Notes under the pieces: generated by a model
Database searches by the model: none
Told to the model about the DNA's origin: nothing
The model's input: the letters and a program-made list of their open reading frames with translations, nothing else
Shown: positions 42,781 to 52,302 of the stretch, one piece after another
How the letters are laid out: each line of letters opens with the position of its first letter
Numbering within the stretch: position 1 is the first letter of the stretch
Translations under genes and position numbers: made by a program
Assembly (NCBI GenBank): GCA_963831605.1
Contig: CAWHQR010000003.1
Location: forward strand, 496,001-560,000
Direction: 5' to 3'
Source: DASUPK01 sp963831605
Lineage (GTDB): Bacteria > Actinomycetota > Thermoleophilia > Solirubrobacterales > 70-9
Length of the DNA stretch: 64,000 nt

Positions 42781-44658
42781 ATGAAGAAGAACATCCTCGT
42801 CAGCGTCGATAGCGGTGAGACCCGCGTCGCCGTGCTCGAGGCGAAGGGCAGCCCCAAGGAGGGCAAGCGCCCCAAGAAGGCTGCCCCAACCAACGAATGG
42901 AAGGTCGCCGAGCTCTATGTCGAGCGTCGCGGCCGCCGCTCGATCGTCGGCAACGTCTACAAGGGCAAGGTCGACAACGTCCTGCCCGGGATGGAGGCGG
43001 CGTTCGTCGACATCGGCTTGGAGCGAAACGGTTTCCTCCACGTCGATGAGATCGTTCTCCCCGACGGCAAGGCCGTCCCCAAGCGAGGCCGTGGCCGAGG
43101 CCGCCGAATCGATGAGCTGATCAAGCCCGGCCAGGAGATCATCGTCCAGGTCGTCAAGGACCCGCTGAAGACCAAGGGAGCGCGCCTCTCCATGCAGCTC
43201 TCGATCGCGGGCCGCTACCTCGTCTACATGCCGCAGGGCGGCGGCATCGGCGTCTCCAAGCGCCTCCCCGACGGTGAGCGGACACGCCTCCGCAAGCTGA
43301 TCGACAAGGTCGATATCGGCAAGGGCGGCGCGATCGTCCGCACCGCGGCCCAGGGCGCCAAGAAGGAGGACTTCGTCCGCGAGATCGCCTACCTGCACCG
43401 GCTCGATGAGGTCGTGCAGGAGCGGGCTGAGAAGTCCGAGGTCGGCCAGATGGTCTTCCAGGAAGCCGATCTCTCGATTCGCGTCGTCCGCGACGTGCTC
43501 GTCGAGGAGTTCGAGGGCGCGATCATCGACGACCCCAAGCAGCACGATCGGGTCACCAAGTTCCTGCAGCGGACCGCCCCGGAGCTCGCCGAACGGGTCG
43601 AGCTGTACGAGGGCAAGCCGCCGCTGCTGGAGAAGTGGGACGTCGAGAAGGCGTTCGACTCAGTGCTCTCACGCCGCGTCGACCTCCCCTCCGGCGGCTA
43701 CCTGATGATCGACTACGCCGAAGCTCTCACGGTGATCGACATCAACACCGGCAGCTTCACCGGCAAGGGCAAGGGCCGCCTCGAGGACACGATCACAAAG
43801 GTGAACGTCGAGGCCGCCGAGGAGGTCGTGCGCCAGCTGAGGATGCGAGACATCGGCGGGATCATCGTCATCGACTTCATCGACATGGCGCGGGCTCGCA
43901 ACCGCGACCAGGTCCTGAAGACCCTGCGAACCGCGCTCGATGAGGACCGGACCAAGACCTACGTGGTCGAGGTCTCGCCGCTCGGCCTGGTCGAGATGAC
44001 CAGGCAGAACGTCACCGACGGGGTGCGCGAGATCCTCACCAAGCGCTGTCCCACCTGCGACGGAGAGGGCGTGGTGAGCTCCGAGGAGACCGTGGCGATC
44101 TCGATCGTGCGCAAGCTCGGCGAGCTGGTCGAGGAGCAGCCCGACCCCGATGCCTATCTGATCCGGGTCAACCCGCGGGTCGCCGCGGAGCTGCTGTCGG
44201 CGGACTCCGGCCTCACGGAGCTCGAGGAGGAGACCGGCAAGCGGTTCCACTTCGAGGGCGGCGATGCCCTGTCGCTCGACACGTTCCATGTGGTCGAGAC
44301 CGGTGGGCGCGATGAGATCGAGCAGCGGGCGCTGCCCTTCCAGGTCGGCGAGGAGGTGCTCGTCTCGATCGAGGAGCCCCACATGTACAACGTGGACGAT
44401 GCGGTCGCGCGCGTCGACTCCTACATCGTCAGCGTCACCGGAGCCGGTCCGCATGTCGGCGAACAGCGCATGGTGCGGATCGAGAGCGTCGGGCGCTCCG
44501 CGGCGACCGCCGCGCTGCTCGATTCGGATGGGAACGTGGTGGAGCCGGGAGCCAATGGAAACGCCGGCGAGAAGCTAGAATCCTCGGCCTCCAGCGGGCG
44601 CCGCCGTCGCGGCAGCAGAGGCGGCAGGCGACGGTCCCGCGCCGGCAGCAAGGACTAG
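42781..44658 (+). CDS. Ribonuclease E/G family protein
   Basis: A 625-residue endoribonuclease. The N-terminal S1 domain (residues 35-130, with GNVYKGKVDNVLPGMEAAFVDIG), the catalytic region with VIDINTG and GIIVIDFIDM (metal-binding Asp residues), and the zinc-link KRCPTCDGEG are all present. A short Arg-rich C-terminal tail (SGRRRRGSRGGRRRSRAG) may bind RNA. It has no long RNase E scaffold, so it is closest to RNase G or short RNase E. The ATG is preceded by AAAGGAA. It precedes rplU and rpmA, a common order. Confidence 0.94.
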   Translation: MKKNILVSVDSGETRVAVLEAKGSPKEGKRPKKAAPTNEWKVAELYVERRGRRSIVGNVYKGKVDNVLPGMEAAFVDIGLERNGFLHVDEIVLPDGKAVPKRGRGRGRRIDELIKPGQEIIVQVVKDPLKTKGARLSMQLSIAGRYLVYMPQGGGIGVSKRLPDGERTRLRKLIDKVDIGKGGAIVRTAAQGAKKEDFVREIAYLHRLDEVVQERAEKSEVGQMVFQEADLSIRVVRDVLVEEFEGAIIDDPKQHDRVTKFLQRTAPELAERVELYEGKPPLLEKWDVEKAFDSVLSRRVDLPSGGYLMIDYAEALTVIDINTGSFTGKGKGRLEDTITKVNVEAAEEVVRQLRMRDIGGIIVIDFIDMARARNRDQVLKTLRTALDEDRTKTYVVEVSPLGLVEMTRQNVTDGVREILTKRCPTCDGEGVVSSEETVAISIVRKLGELVEEQPDPDAYLIRVNPRVAAELLSADSGLTELEEETGKRFHFEGGDALSLDTFHVVETGGRDEIEQRALPFQVGEEVLVSIEEPHMYNVDDAVARVDSYIVSVTGAGPHVGEQRMVRIESVGRSAATAALLDSDGNVVEPGANGNAGEKLESSASSGRRRRGSRGGRRRSRAGSKD

Positions 44659-44665
44659 GACAGAA

Positions 44666-45046
44666 ATGGCCAGCTACGCAGTGATCGAAACAGGCGGCAA
44701 GCAGTACCGCGTCGAGAAGGGCTCGACCCTCCTCGTCGATCGCCTGACCGCGAAGGAGGGCGACAAGGTCGACCTGCGGCCGGTCGCCTTCCGCGACAAG
44801 GAGATGGTGCTCGGCAAGGACCTCGAGAAGGTCAAGGTCGAGGCCAAGGTGGCTGGACACGAGCGCGGCCCCAAGATCCGGATCTTCAAGTACCGGGCGA
44901 AGAAGGGCTACCGCAAGCGCGCCGGGCACCGTTCCGAATTGACCCGCCTCGAGATCACCGACGTGAAGATGCTGAGCAGAAAGCCGGCCGCCTCGACGGC
45001 GAAGAAGCCGGCCGAGAAGAAGGAGGAAGCCGCAGATGGCTCATAA
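44666..45046 (+). CDS. rplU: 50S ribosomal protein L21
   Basis: A 126-residue ribosomal protein, starting MASYAVIETGGKQYRVEKG and containing KIRIFKYRAKKGYRKRAGHR, the L21 signature. It carries an extra Lys/Ala/Glu-rich tail of about 20 residues after the usual end. It overlaps rpmA by 11 bp. Confidence 0.97.
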   Translation: MASYAVIETGGKQYRVEKGSTLLVDRLTAKEGDKVDLRPVAFRDKEMVLGKDLEKVKVEAKVAGHERGPKIRIFKYRAKKGYRKRAGHRSELTRLEITDVKMLSRKPAASTAKKPAEKKEEAADGS

Positions 45047-45290
45047 GAAGGGACTCGGATCGAGCCGGAACGGCCGCGACTCGCAGCCGAAGTACCTCGG
45101 CGTCAAGGTCTTCGCCGGCCAGGCGGTCAACGGCGGCGAGATCATCGTGCGCCAGCGCGGCACCCGCTTCCGCCCGGGCGACGGCGTCGGCATCGGCCGA
45201 GACCACTCGATCTTCGCGACACGTCCCGGCGTCGTGCAATTCAGCAGCGGGCGCCGCGGCAGGACGATCTCGGTCGTCGACGGCGAGTAG
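45036..45290 (+). CDS. rpmA: 50S ribosomal protein L27
   Basis: An 84-residue ribosomal protein, MAHKKGLGSSRNGRDSQPKY onward, with the L27 signature GSxxNGRDSxxKxLG. No N-terminal cleavable extension is present. It is translated with rplU and forms the conserved rplU-rpmA-obgE set, here interrupted by two inserted genes. Confidence 0.97.
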   Translation: MAHKKGLGSSRNGRDSQPKYLGVKVFAGQAVNGGEIIVRQRGTRFRPGDGVGIGRDHSIFATRPGVVQFSSGRRGRTISVVDGE

Positions 45291-45357
45291 CCCGTTTCCC
45301 TGCGGGGAGGCCGGGTAACGGCAAGGCTCACGTTCTCGACAGGAGGAGGTGAGCCAC

Positions 45358-45651
45358 GTGCTCACGATCACGCCCGAGGCCTCGCAGGCGATCCGCGGGA
45401 TCCTCGCAGCATCCGATGCACCCGACGGCTCGATGTTCCGGATCAGCCCGCAGGGACAGGACGGCCTCTCGCCCGGCCCCGCCCTGACGGTCTCCGTCAC
45501 GGACGCACCTGCGCCAGATGACCAGATCGTGCAGGGCGAGGAGATCGCGGTCTGCGTCGAGCCGAGCGCCGCGGTGATGCTGGAGGACAAGGAGCTCGAC
45601 GTCACCGTCGTCGGCGAGCAGGTCAACTTCAGCGTCGGGGATCAGGCCTAG
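45358..45651 (+). CDS. HesB/IscA-like domain protein without the iron-sulfur cysteines
   Basis: A 97-residue protein with the beta-strand pattern of the HesB/IscA family (LTITPEASQAIRGIL, then AVCVEPSAAVMLEDKELDV and VNFSV) but only one cysteine in place of the usual three, so it is unlikely to carry an iron-sulfur cluster in the usual way. GTG 45358 was chosen because AGGAGG lies eight bases upstream; a GTG at 45349 overlaps that site. It is inserted between rpmA and the Vps62-like gene. Confidence 0.65.
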   Translation: MLTITPEASQAIRGILAASDAPDGSMFRISPQGQDGLSPGPALTVSVTDAPAPDDQIVQGEEIAVCVEPSAAVMLEDKELDVTVVGEQVNFSVGDQA

Positions 45652-45734
45652 GGCGGTTTCGTAGGCGGGTTTCGATCCCCGCCCAGTGGAAAACCCGCTG
45701 GTTTTGTCGCACGGGCGCGTGTTAGGTTGGCGCC

Positions 45735-47687
45735 GTGTTGCGCCGACCCGGAAGGTTGGCGGCGCTTCTCGTCCTCACCGCGTCCGCCTCGCTCATGCTC
45801 ACGGCAACCGCCGTGGCTGCGATCTCGCCCGCGCAGCAAGAACTGGTGCAGAGGTACGCGCCGATCGTGGAGCTCCGCGAGCAAACTCACGACCAACTGT
45901 GCGACACGAAGGTCGAGCAGTACAGCCCACCGACGACCGTCGACACCGTGCTCGGCAACCCGTCGGTGACGCTCAAGCGATACGTCAACGGGAAGTACAC
46001 CTCGATCAAGACGGCGCCCACCGCCGCGGACATCGCAGGCCTGGGTGATGACTACTACCTGGATCTCCACGGCAATCCGCTTTCTCCGGGATGCACGTAC
46101 GCAACAGACTTCGATCAACTTCGCCAGTTGGCGCGCGCCCCCGCAATCACCTACGCGCACATCGCCACCGAGCCGGGGGTCACCGGGTTGGCCGTGCAGT
46201 ACTGGTTCTTCTACTACTTCAACCAGCTGAACGACCTTCATGAGGGCGACTGGGAGGGGATGCAGGTCCTCTTTGACGGCGCGAATACCGCCGCCGATGC
46301 ACTCGCGCAGGGGCCGACTCAGATCGCGCTCTTCCAGCACGCCGGTGGGGAGCGGGCCGATTGGGACGACCCGAAGGTGCAGAAGGAAGGGGAGCATCCG
46401 GTCGTGTACTCCGCGGCTGGCGGGCACTCGACCTACTACGACGACGCGATCTACATCTCGAACGGCCAGCACGGGTCGGGGGTGGGCTGTGACGACGCCT
46501 CACAGCCCCTGACCCGGACCGATCCGCGACCCGTGATGATCCCCACCACCGCCGCGCCCGGCAGCGAGTTCCAGTGGCTCGGCTTCCTCGGCCACTGGGG
46601 AGAGCGCGAGAAGGGATTCAACAACGGGCCCACAGGTCCGGCCGCCAAGCGGGTGTGGCGACAACCTTTCACCTGGACGGACGGCGTCCGGCAGACGAGC
46701 CCTCGCCTGCCCGGCGGTGCCGTGATGGGACCGGCGGCCGCAACGGCTTTCTGCGGTGCGATCGCGGGCATCTCTCACTTCATCAACCTCGAAGCGAAGA
46801 CGACGATCGGCGCGATCGGCCTGATCGTGGCGCTTCTGCTTCTGATCATCATCCCCATCTTCCTGACCCGCTGGCGGCCGGTGGACATATCGACGCTGCG
46901 GCACGAGTGGACGATCGGCCAACTGTTGCGCGGCGCGCGACAGCTCTACGGCCGGTACTGGCGCACGATTCTCGCGATCGCGTTCACCGGCTTCGTGGTT
47001 CTCGCGGCGATCCAGGGGATTCAGTACGTCCTCTTGCAGGCCGCGGGGAGCGGCGACATCCAGGTTCATCCGTTTGGGTTGACACTCGAGTTCAACGGCT
47101 CGTTCGGCCTCATCGCCGGTCCCATCGGTGACGCACTGGTCTCTGGAGCTGTTGTCACTTTCGTCCGCCTCCGGGAGGAGGGTGAGGACACCGGGATCGT
47201 CCAGGACTACCGGGCGCTTCTGCCGAGGCTGTGGCGGGTGGTGGGAGCCCAGCTGCTGGTGGACTTCGTCCTGATCCTGATGGTGATCACCGTCATCGGA
47301 ATCCCCTTCGCCGCCTACTTCTACGTCGCCTGGCAGTTCGTACAGCAGGAGATCCTCTTCGAGGACCGTTCGATTCGAGAGTCGCTGCGCGGCAGCCACC
47401 GAATCGTCCGGGGCCACTGGTGGCGCACCCTCCTGGTGACCGGGATCCTGGCTTTGATCAGGATCGTCACCGGTCCCGTCCTTGGGGTCTTCCTGATCTT
47501 CCTCAACTTCTCGGCGGTGCAGGTCAACCTGATCGGCTCGGTCGTCTTCGCCCTGCTCATCCCATACGTGGCGATCGGCCGGACGCTGCTCTACCTCGAC
47601 CTCGGCGCGCGTGAGGCCGAGGAAGAAGAGGCCAAGCCACGGAGACGCCTGCGGCTGCGACCCCGGCCGGCGACCGAGACGGGCTAG
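45735..47687 (+). CDS. Secreted/membrane fusion: Vps62-like domain plus polytopic membrane domain
   Basis: A 650-residue protein. A signal peptide (residues 1-30) precedes an external domain of about 300 residues with YAPIVELRE, VQYWFFYYFNQLNDLHEGDWEGM and GGHSTYYDDAIY, which matches the Vps62 family found in fungi, plants and actinobacteria. From residue 355 on there are six or more hydrophobic helices, with a GDAL and RLWRVVGAQLLVDFVL pattern similar to the glycerophosphoryl diester phosphodiesterase membrane domain. It starts at GTG 45735. The molecular role is unknown; a lipid- or envelope-related function is only a guess. Confidence 0.75.
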   Translation: MLRRPGRLAALLVLTASASLMLTATAVAAISPAQQELVQRYAPIVELREQTHDQLCDTKVEQYSPPTTVDTVLGNPSVTLKRYVNGKYTSIKTAPTAADIAGLGDDYYLDLHGNPLSPGCTYATDFDQLRQLARAPAITYAHIATEPGVTGLAVQYWFFYYFNQLNDLHEGDWEGMQVLFDGANTAADALAQGPTQIALFQHAGGERADWDDPKVQKEGEHPVVYSAAGGHSTYYDDAIYISNGQHGSGVGCDDASQPLTRTDPRPVMIPTTAAPGSEFQWLGFLGHWGEREKGFNNGPTGPAAKRVWRQPFTWTDGVRQTSPRLPGGAVMGPAAATAFCGAIAGISHFINLEAKTTIGAIGLIVALLLLIIIPIFLTRWRPVDISTLRHEWTIGQLLRGARQLYGRYWRTILAIAFTGFVVLAAIQGIQYVLLQAAGSGDIQVHPFGLTLEFNGSFGLIAGPIGDALVSGAVVTFVRLREEGEDTGIVQDYRALLPRLWRVVGAQLLVDFVLILMVITVIGIPFAAYFYVAWQFVQQEILFEDRSIRESLRGSHRIVRGHWWRTLLVTGILALIRIVTGPVLGVFLIFLNFSAVQVNLIGSVVFALLIPYVAIGRTLLYLDLGAREAEEEEAKPRRRLRLRPRPATETG

Positions 47688-47730
47688 CGAACACCCACCA
47701 AGGGCAGGTCCATCCGGCTACCTTCGCGCC

Positions 47731-49005
47731 GTGCTTTTCGATCGAGCCAAGATCTATGTGGAGGGCGGCGGCGGCGGCAACGGCGTGGTCAGCTTTCGGC
47801 GCGAGGCCCACGTGCCCCGCGGCGGTCCCGACGGCGGCGACGGCGGGCGTGGCGGCGACGTCGTGCTGGCCTGCGACGCCCAGCGCCGGGACCTCTCCTC
47901 ACTCGGGCGGAGCCGGCACTTCCGCGCTGGGCGCGGGGAGCACGGCAAGGGCAAGCGCCAGCACGGGGAGCGCGGGGCGGACCGCGTCATTGCGGTGCCC
48001 CCCGGGACGGTCGTCCAGGGCCTCGACGGCTCGGAGGCCGAGCTGCTCGCCGACGGCCAGCGGGTCGTGGTCGCGCGCGGCGGTTCGGGCGGTCATGGCA
48101 ACAAGCGCTTCGCCACCTCCACGCGGCAGGCGCCGCGGTTCGCGGAGCGCGGCCTCGAGGGCGAGTCGGGCGAGATCGAGCTGCGCCTCAAGCTGCTGGC
48201 CGACGTCGGCCTGGTCGGCCTGCCGAATGCGGGCAAGTCCTCGCTTCTCGCCAGGCTGACCCGGGCCGATCCGAAGGTCGCCGGCTACCCGTTCACGACC
48301 GTCGAACCCAACCTGGGGACGATCGAGCTCGACGGCCACCAGCTCGTGCTCGCCGATATCCCCGGTCTGATCGAGGGCGCGGCCGACGGAGCGGGGCTCG
48401 GACACGAGTTCCTCGCCCACCTGGAGCGCTGCCGCCTCCTCGTCCACCTGGTCGAGGTGGAGCCGGCCGAGAGCGATCCGGAGACCAGCTACGAGACGAT
48501 CCGGGGCGAGCTCGCCGGCTACGGCGCCGGGCTCGACGGGCTGTCGGAGATCATCGCCCTGTCAAAGGTCGACCTGATTCCCGATGGCGACGCCCGGCGC
48601 CTCGTGGAGGAGTGGGACGAGCGGGCCGGCGGCGAGGTGGTGGGCATCTCATCCGCGACGGGAGCCGGTCTCGACCAGCTCACCCAGGCGATCTTCGCCG
48701 CGCTGCCCGACGAGTCGGCCACGGTGGCCGCGGACGGGGAGGGATTCGATGCCGAGCACCGCGTCTACCGGCCCGGCGAGGAGGAGGGATTCGACGTCGT
48801 GCCGGAGAGCGACGGCAGGTTCAGGATCATCGGCCGCGGGATCGAGCTGCTGATCGCGCGGCATGACCTGGAGAATCCCGAGGCGCTCGACTACCTGGAG
48901 GGCCGGCTGCGTGAGATCGGCGTGATCGCGGCTCTCGAGCGAGCGGGCTTCGAGCCGGGCGATGAGGTGGTCGTCGGCGACCTCGAATTTGAGCTGCGGC
49001 CATGA
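47731..49005 (+). CDS. obgE: GTPase ObgE/CgtA
   Basis: A 424-residue GTPase. The glycine-rich Obg domain (VEGGGGGNGVVSFRREAHVP), G1 GLPNAGKSS, G3 DIPGLIEGA, and a C-terminal Obg/OCT domain (residues 350-424) are present. It acts in 50S assembly and stringent control. GTG 47731 gives MLFDRAKIYV, the family start. Its last codons are inside repeat C. The order rplU-rpmA-obgE-proB is conserved with two inserted genes. Confidence 0.96.
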   Translation: MLFDRAKIYVEGGGGGNGVVSFRREAHVPRGGPDGGDGGRGGDVVLACDAQRRDLSSLGRSRHFRAGRGEHGKGKRQHGERGADRVIAVPPGTVVQGLDGSEAELLADGQRVVVARGGSGGHGNKRFATSTRQAPRFAERGLEGESGEIELRLKLLADVGLVGLPNAGKSSLLARLTRADPKVAGYPFTTVEPNLGTIELDGHQLVLADIPGLIEGAADGAGLGHEFLAHLERCRLLVHLVEVEPAESDPETSYETIRGELAGYGAGLDGLSEIIALSKVDLIPDGDARRLVEEWDERAGGEVVGISSATGAGLDQLTQAIFAALPDESATVAADGEGFDAEHRVYRPGEEEGFDVVPESDGRFRIIGRGIELLIARHDLENPEALDYLEGRLREIGVIAALERAGFEPGDEVVVGDLEFELRP

Positions 49006-49092
49006 AGGCCGCTGTACTCAGGAGCGAAGGGCGAAGCCCGAAGCGACTTGAGCTGGGCGGCCGCAAATGGCCGCTTCTTGATGGCGAAGCCG
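48996..49092 (+). repeat. Structured intergenic repeat type I, copy C
   Basis: GCGGCCAT-GAA-GGCCGC (48996-49012) pairs with GCGGCC-GCAA-ATGGCCGC (49057-49074). The apical part has GGGC-GAA-GCCC and resembles copy B. The box TGATGGCGAAGCCG is at 49079-49092. The left arm covers the last two sense codons and stop of obgE. The pair change AC/GT to AT/AT relative to copies A and B keeps pairing. Confidence 0.8.
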
Positions 49093-49114
49093 GGTCGCAC
49101 GTACTCTCCGCGCC

Positions 49115-50203
49115 ATGACCGTGGTCGCGAAACTCGGCTCGTCGATCGTCGCCGGAGAGGAGGGCGCGCTCCGTGGCGACGTGCTGGACGGCGTCTGCTC
49201 CCAGGTCGCCCAGCTCCACGCCGGCGGCGAAAACGTCGTGATGGTCACCTCCGGCGCGATCGCCAGGGGGATGCGGGTGATGGAACTGCCGGCGCGTCCC
49301 TCCGCGATCGACGAGCTTCAGGCCGCCTCGGCGGTGGGGCAGGGCAGCCTCTTTCGAGCCTACGAGGAACGCCTCGCGAAGGGAGACGTCCGCGCCGCAC
49401 AGGTCCTGCTCACCGCCTCCGACCTGCAGCAGCGGACCCACTACCTGAACGCCCGCCAGACGCTCAGCAGGCTGCTCGCCTGGCGCGTGGTCCCGGTCGT
49501 GAACGAGAACGACACGACGGCAACCGACGAGATCACCTTCGGCGACAACGACTTCCTGGCCGCGCAGGTGGCGATCATGCTCGAGGCCCGGCTGCTGGTG
49601 CTGCTCACCGACCAGACCGGCCTCTACACGAAGGACCCGCGGCGTCACGACGACGCCGAGCTGGTTTCGGAGGTCACGGACGAGGGCCAGCTCGGCGGTT
49701 ACGAGATCGGCGAGCACACCTCGCCCTTCGGGCTCGGCGGCATGCGAAGCAAGGTCGCGGCCGCGACCATGGCGGGCGCCTCCGGGATCGGTGCGGTGAT
49801 CTGCGACGGAACCTCCGACGGCACCCTGCTCGCCGCGGCGGGCGGTGAGTCAGCCGGCACCCGCTTCAGCCCAAATCGGCAGAGGGCTTCGAGCTTCAAG
49901 CTCTGGCTCCGGTACGCCAAGCCGAGCCACGGCACGCTCCGGGTCGACGACGGAGCTGCCCGCGTCCTGCGGGAGAGCGGCAGCAGCCTGCTGCCGGTCG
50001 GCATCACCGACGTTGAGGGGGAGTTCGACGCCGGCGACGCGGTCGAGGTGGTCATCGACGGCGGGACGATCGGCAAGGGCATCGTCAACTACTCCGCCGG
50101 CGAGCTCCGCCGGATCAAGGGGATGCGGACCGACAAGGTCCGAGAGCTGCTGCCACACGCCTCCGAGGAGGCCGTGCACCGCGACTACTTCGTCCTTACT
50201 TGA
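49115..50203 (+). CDS. proB: Glutamate 5-kinase
   Basis: A 362-residue enzyme, first step of proline synthesis. The amino acid kinase domain has VVAKLGSSIV, VTSGAIARGM and NENDTTATDEITFGDND; a C-terminal PUA domain (residues 275-362) is present as in longer ProB enzymes. It follows repeat C and precedes repeat E. proA, its usual neighbour, is 5.5 kb away. Confidence 0.96.
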   Translation: MTVVAKLGSSIVAGEEGALRGDVLDGVCSQVAQLHAGGENVVMVTSGAIARGMRVMELPARPSAIDELQAASAVGQGSLFRAYEERLAKGDVRAAQVLLTASDLQQRTHYLNARQTLSRLLAWRVVPVVNENDTTATDEITFGDNDFLAAQVAIMLEARLLVLLTDQTGLYTKDPRRHDDAELVSEVTDEGQLGGYEIGEHTSPFGLGGMRSKVAAATMAGASGIGAVICDGTSDGTLLAAAGGESAGTRFSPNRQRASSFKLWLRYAKPSHGTLRVDDGAARVLRESGSSLLPVGITDVEGEFDAGDAVEVVIDGGTIGKGIVNYSAGELRRIKGMRTDKVRELLPHASEEAVHRDYFVLT

Positions 50204-50204
50204 A

Positions 50205-50244
50205 TGCGAGGGTGCGCCGCAGCGAAGCGAGGCGCAACCCGTTT
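50205..50244 (+). repeat. Structured intergenic repeat type II, copy E
   Basis: TGCGAGGGTGCGCC is followed by a 12-nt loop and GGCGCAACCCG. GGGT pairs with ACCC, and GCGCC pairs with GGCGC, with one bulged A as in copies D and F. It begins 2 bp after the proB stop. The shared box is absent here (GTTTACTGACC). Confidence 0.78.
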
Positions 50245-50280
50245 ACTGACCTGGCCAGCCAGCCAGTAGAGTCCTGAGCG

Positions 50281-52302
50281 ATGGGTTCCGGAGAGGAAAC
50301 GGGAGCCGTGCTGAGCGATTCGCAGCAGGCGGTCCTGACCGCAGTCTGCGACACGGTCGTCCCGTCGCTGCCTCGCGACCGCGACCCTGAGGGCCTCTGG
50401 GCCCGCAAGGCGAGTGACATCGGCGTCGATGCCGGCGCCGCGCTGCTGATCTCGGAGATCCCCGATCCCGAGTTGCGAGGCGGCCTGCTGATGCTGATCG
50501 ACGCGCTCGGCGGCCAGGGGATCACGCGGGCTCCGTCCCAGGAGTCGAGGGAGCAGATCCTGCGCAACACGGCCCTCGCAGACCCGCGCGCCGCGGCCGG
50601 CGTCGCCGCGCTGATCGGGATGACCCTCTTCCTCCACTACGGCGCCCCCGATCCGCAGACCGGGCAGAACCCGAATTGGAAGGCCTTCCGCTACCCGGGA
50701 CCGATCTCGACCCCGCCGCAACTGGAGAAGCCGCTGAAGATCCACGAGCCGTCGGGAGCCGAGGAGACGCTGGAGGCGGACGTCTGCATCGTCGGGTCCG
50801 GCTCGGGCGGGTCGGTGATCGCGGCGGTTCTCGCGTCTCGCGGACTGGACGTCGTGGTGCTCGAGGCCGCCGGCTACTACAACGAGTCCGACTTCACGCA
50901 GCTCGAGCTGCCCGCCTACCAGCAGATGTTCTGGCGGGGCGGCCCGACCCCGACCGCGGACGGCAACGTCAGCCTCGTGGCGGGGACGACGCTCGGGGGC
51001 GGCACCACCATCAACTGGACGAACTGTCTGCGCACGCGGCCCTGGGTCCGCCAGGAGTGGGCTGAGCAGGGACTCGGGGATGTCGGCGAGTCGGCATATG
51101 ACCGCCATCTCGACACGGTCCTGGAGCGCATCAGCGCCAATGACCGATGCAGCGACCTGAACGGGACCCAACAGAGGCTGCGGGAGGGGACCGAGGCGCT
51201 CGGCTGGAGCTTCGAGACGATCGTGCGCAACACGGACGAGGGCGCCTATTCGCCCGAGACAGCGGCCTACCTCGGGTTCGGCGACCAGTCCGGGAGCAAG
51301 CAGAGCGCCGACCGAACCTGGCTCGCCGACGCCCAAAAGCACGGGGCGCGCTTCCTCACGTTCACCCGCGCGACGAGGATCCTCACCGAAGGCGGGCGAG
51401 CCAGCGGAGTCGAGGCGGTCTGGCAGTCGCCGGACGGGCGCAACGCCCAGGTGACGGTGAAGGCACCGCGGGTGGTCATGGCCTGCGGTTCGCTCGAATC
51501 ACCGGCTCTGCTGCTGCGATCGGACATAGGTGGCCCGGCGGTTGGGCACAACCTGAGGCTGCATCCGTCGAGCGTCGTCGGTGGCGCCTACGGCACCGAC
51601 CAGGAGGCCTGGTGGGGCGCGCCACAGGCCGGGCTCTGCGACGAGTTCGCGGACACCGGTGAGGGCTTTGGCTTCCTGATCGAGACGGCGCAGTACGCGC
51701 CAGGGTTGATCGGCTCGGCGACACCGTGGATCTCCGCCGCCGATCACAAGCAGCGCATGGAGGAGTTCCGCTTCACGGCCAACTTCATCTCGCTGACGCG
51801 CGACCGAGGATCCGGCCAGGTGATGGTCGACGCCAATGGCGAGGCGATGCCGCTCTACTCGGTCACCGATCCGCTCGACCTGGAGAACTTGAAGAAGGGG
51901 ATCGAGGTTCAGATCCGCCTGCACGAGGCCGCGGGAGCGCACCAGATCGGCCCGCTTGCGGAGGGCGCGCCGACCTGGCGACGGGGCGACGACCTCGAGG
52001 CGTTCATCGCCGGCGTCAAGCGAATCCCGTTCCGCGCCGGCGGCTACAAGCTTTTCAGCGCCCACCAGTTGGGGAGCTGCCGGATGGGCGAGGACCCCCA
52101 GACCTCCGTTGCGGGGCCGTGGGGCGAGTTGCACGACACCAAGGGCGTCTGGATCGGGGACGGCAGTGCGTTCCCGACCTCGTCGGGGACCAATCCGATG
52201 GTCTCGATCATGGCGCTCGCACACCGCACCGCCGAGGCGATCGCCGGCGATGCCGGTAGCGCGAGGGTGCTCGGAGGCGTAGCCGAAGAGCAACCCGTTT
52301 GA
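50281..52302 (+). CDS. GMC oxidoreductase, long-chain alcohol oxidase-like
   Basis: A 673-residue flavoprotein. Residues 1-150 form a helical N-terminal domain similar to gluconate 2-dehydrogenase subunit 3-like regions. The FAD motif GSGSGG is at about 173-178, TTLGGGTTINWTNCLRTRP is GMC signature 1, and HQLGSCRMG and SGTNPMVSIMALAHRTAEAI complete the C-terminal substrate domain. The whole arrangement resembles long-chain fatty alcohol oxidases. It is followed by an aldehyde dehydrogenase, so alcohol to aldehyde to acid oxidation is likely. Its last codons form half of repeat D. Confidence 0.88.
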   Translation: MGSGEETGAVLSDSQQAVLTAVCDTVVPSLPRDRDPEGLWARKASDIGVDAGAALLISEIPDPELRGGLLMLIDALGGQGITRAPSQESREQILRNTALADPRAAAGVAALIGMTLFLHYGAPDPQTGQNPNWKAFRYPGPISTPPQLEKPLKIHEPSGAEETLEADVCIVGSGSGGSVIAAVLASRGLDVVVLEAAGYYNESDFTQLELPAYQQMFWRGGPTPTADGNVSLVAGTTLGGGTTINWTNCLRTRPWVRQEWAEQGLGDVGESAYDRHLDTVLERISANDRCSDLNGTQQRLREGTEALGWSFETIVRNTDEGAYSPETAAYLGFGDQSGSKQSADRTWLADAQKHGARFLTFTRATRILTEGGRASGVEAVWQSPDGRNAQVTVKAPRVVMACGSLESPALLLRSDIGGPAVGHNLRLHPSSVVGGAYGTDQEAWWGAPQAGLCDEFADTGEGFGFLIETAQYAPGLIGSATPWISAADHKQRMEEFRFTANFISLTRDRGSGQVMVDANGEAMPLYSVTDPLDLENLKKGIEVQIRLHEAAGAHQIGPLAEGAPTWRRGDDLEAFIAGVKRIPFRAGGYKLFSAHQLGSCRMGEDPQTSVAGPWGELHDTKGVWIGDGSAFPTSSGTNPMVSIMALAHRTAEAIAGDAGSARVLGGVAEEQPV

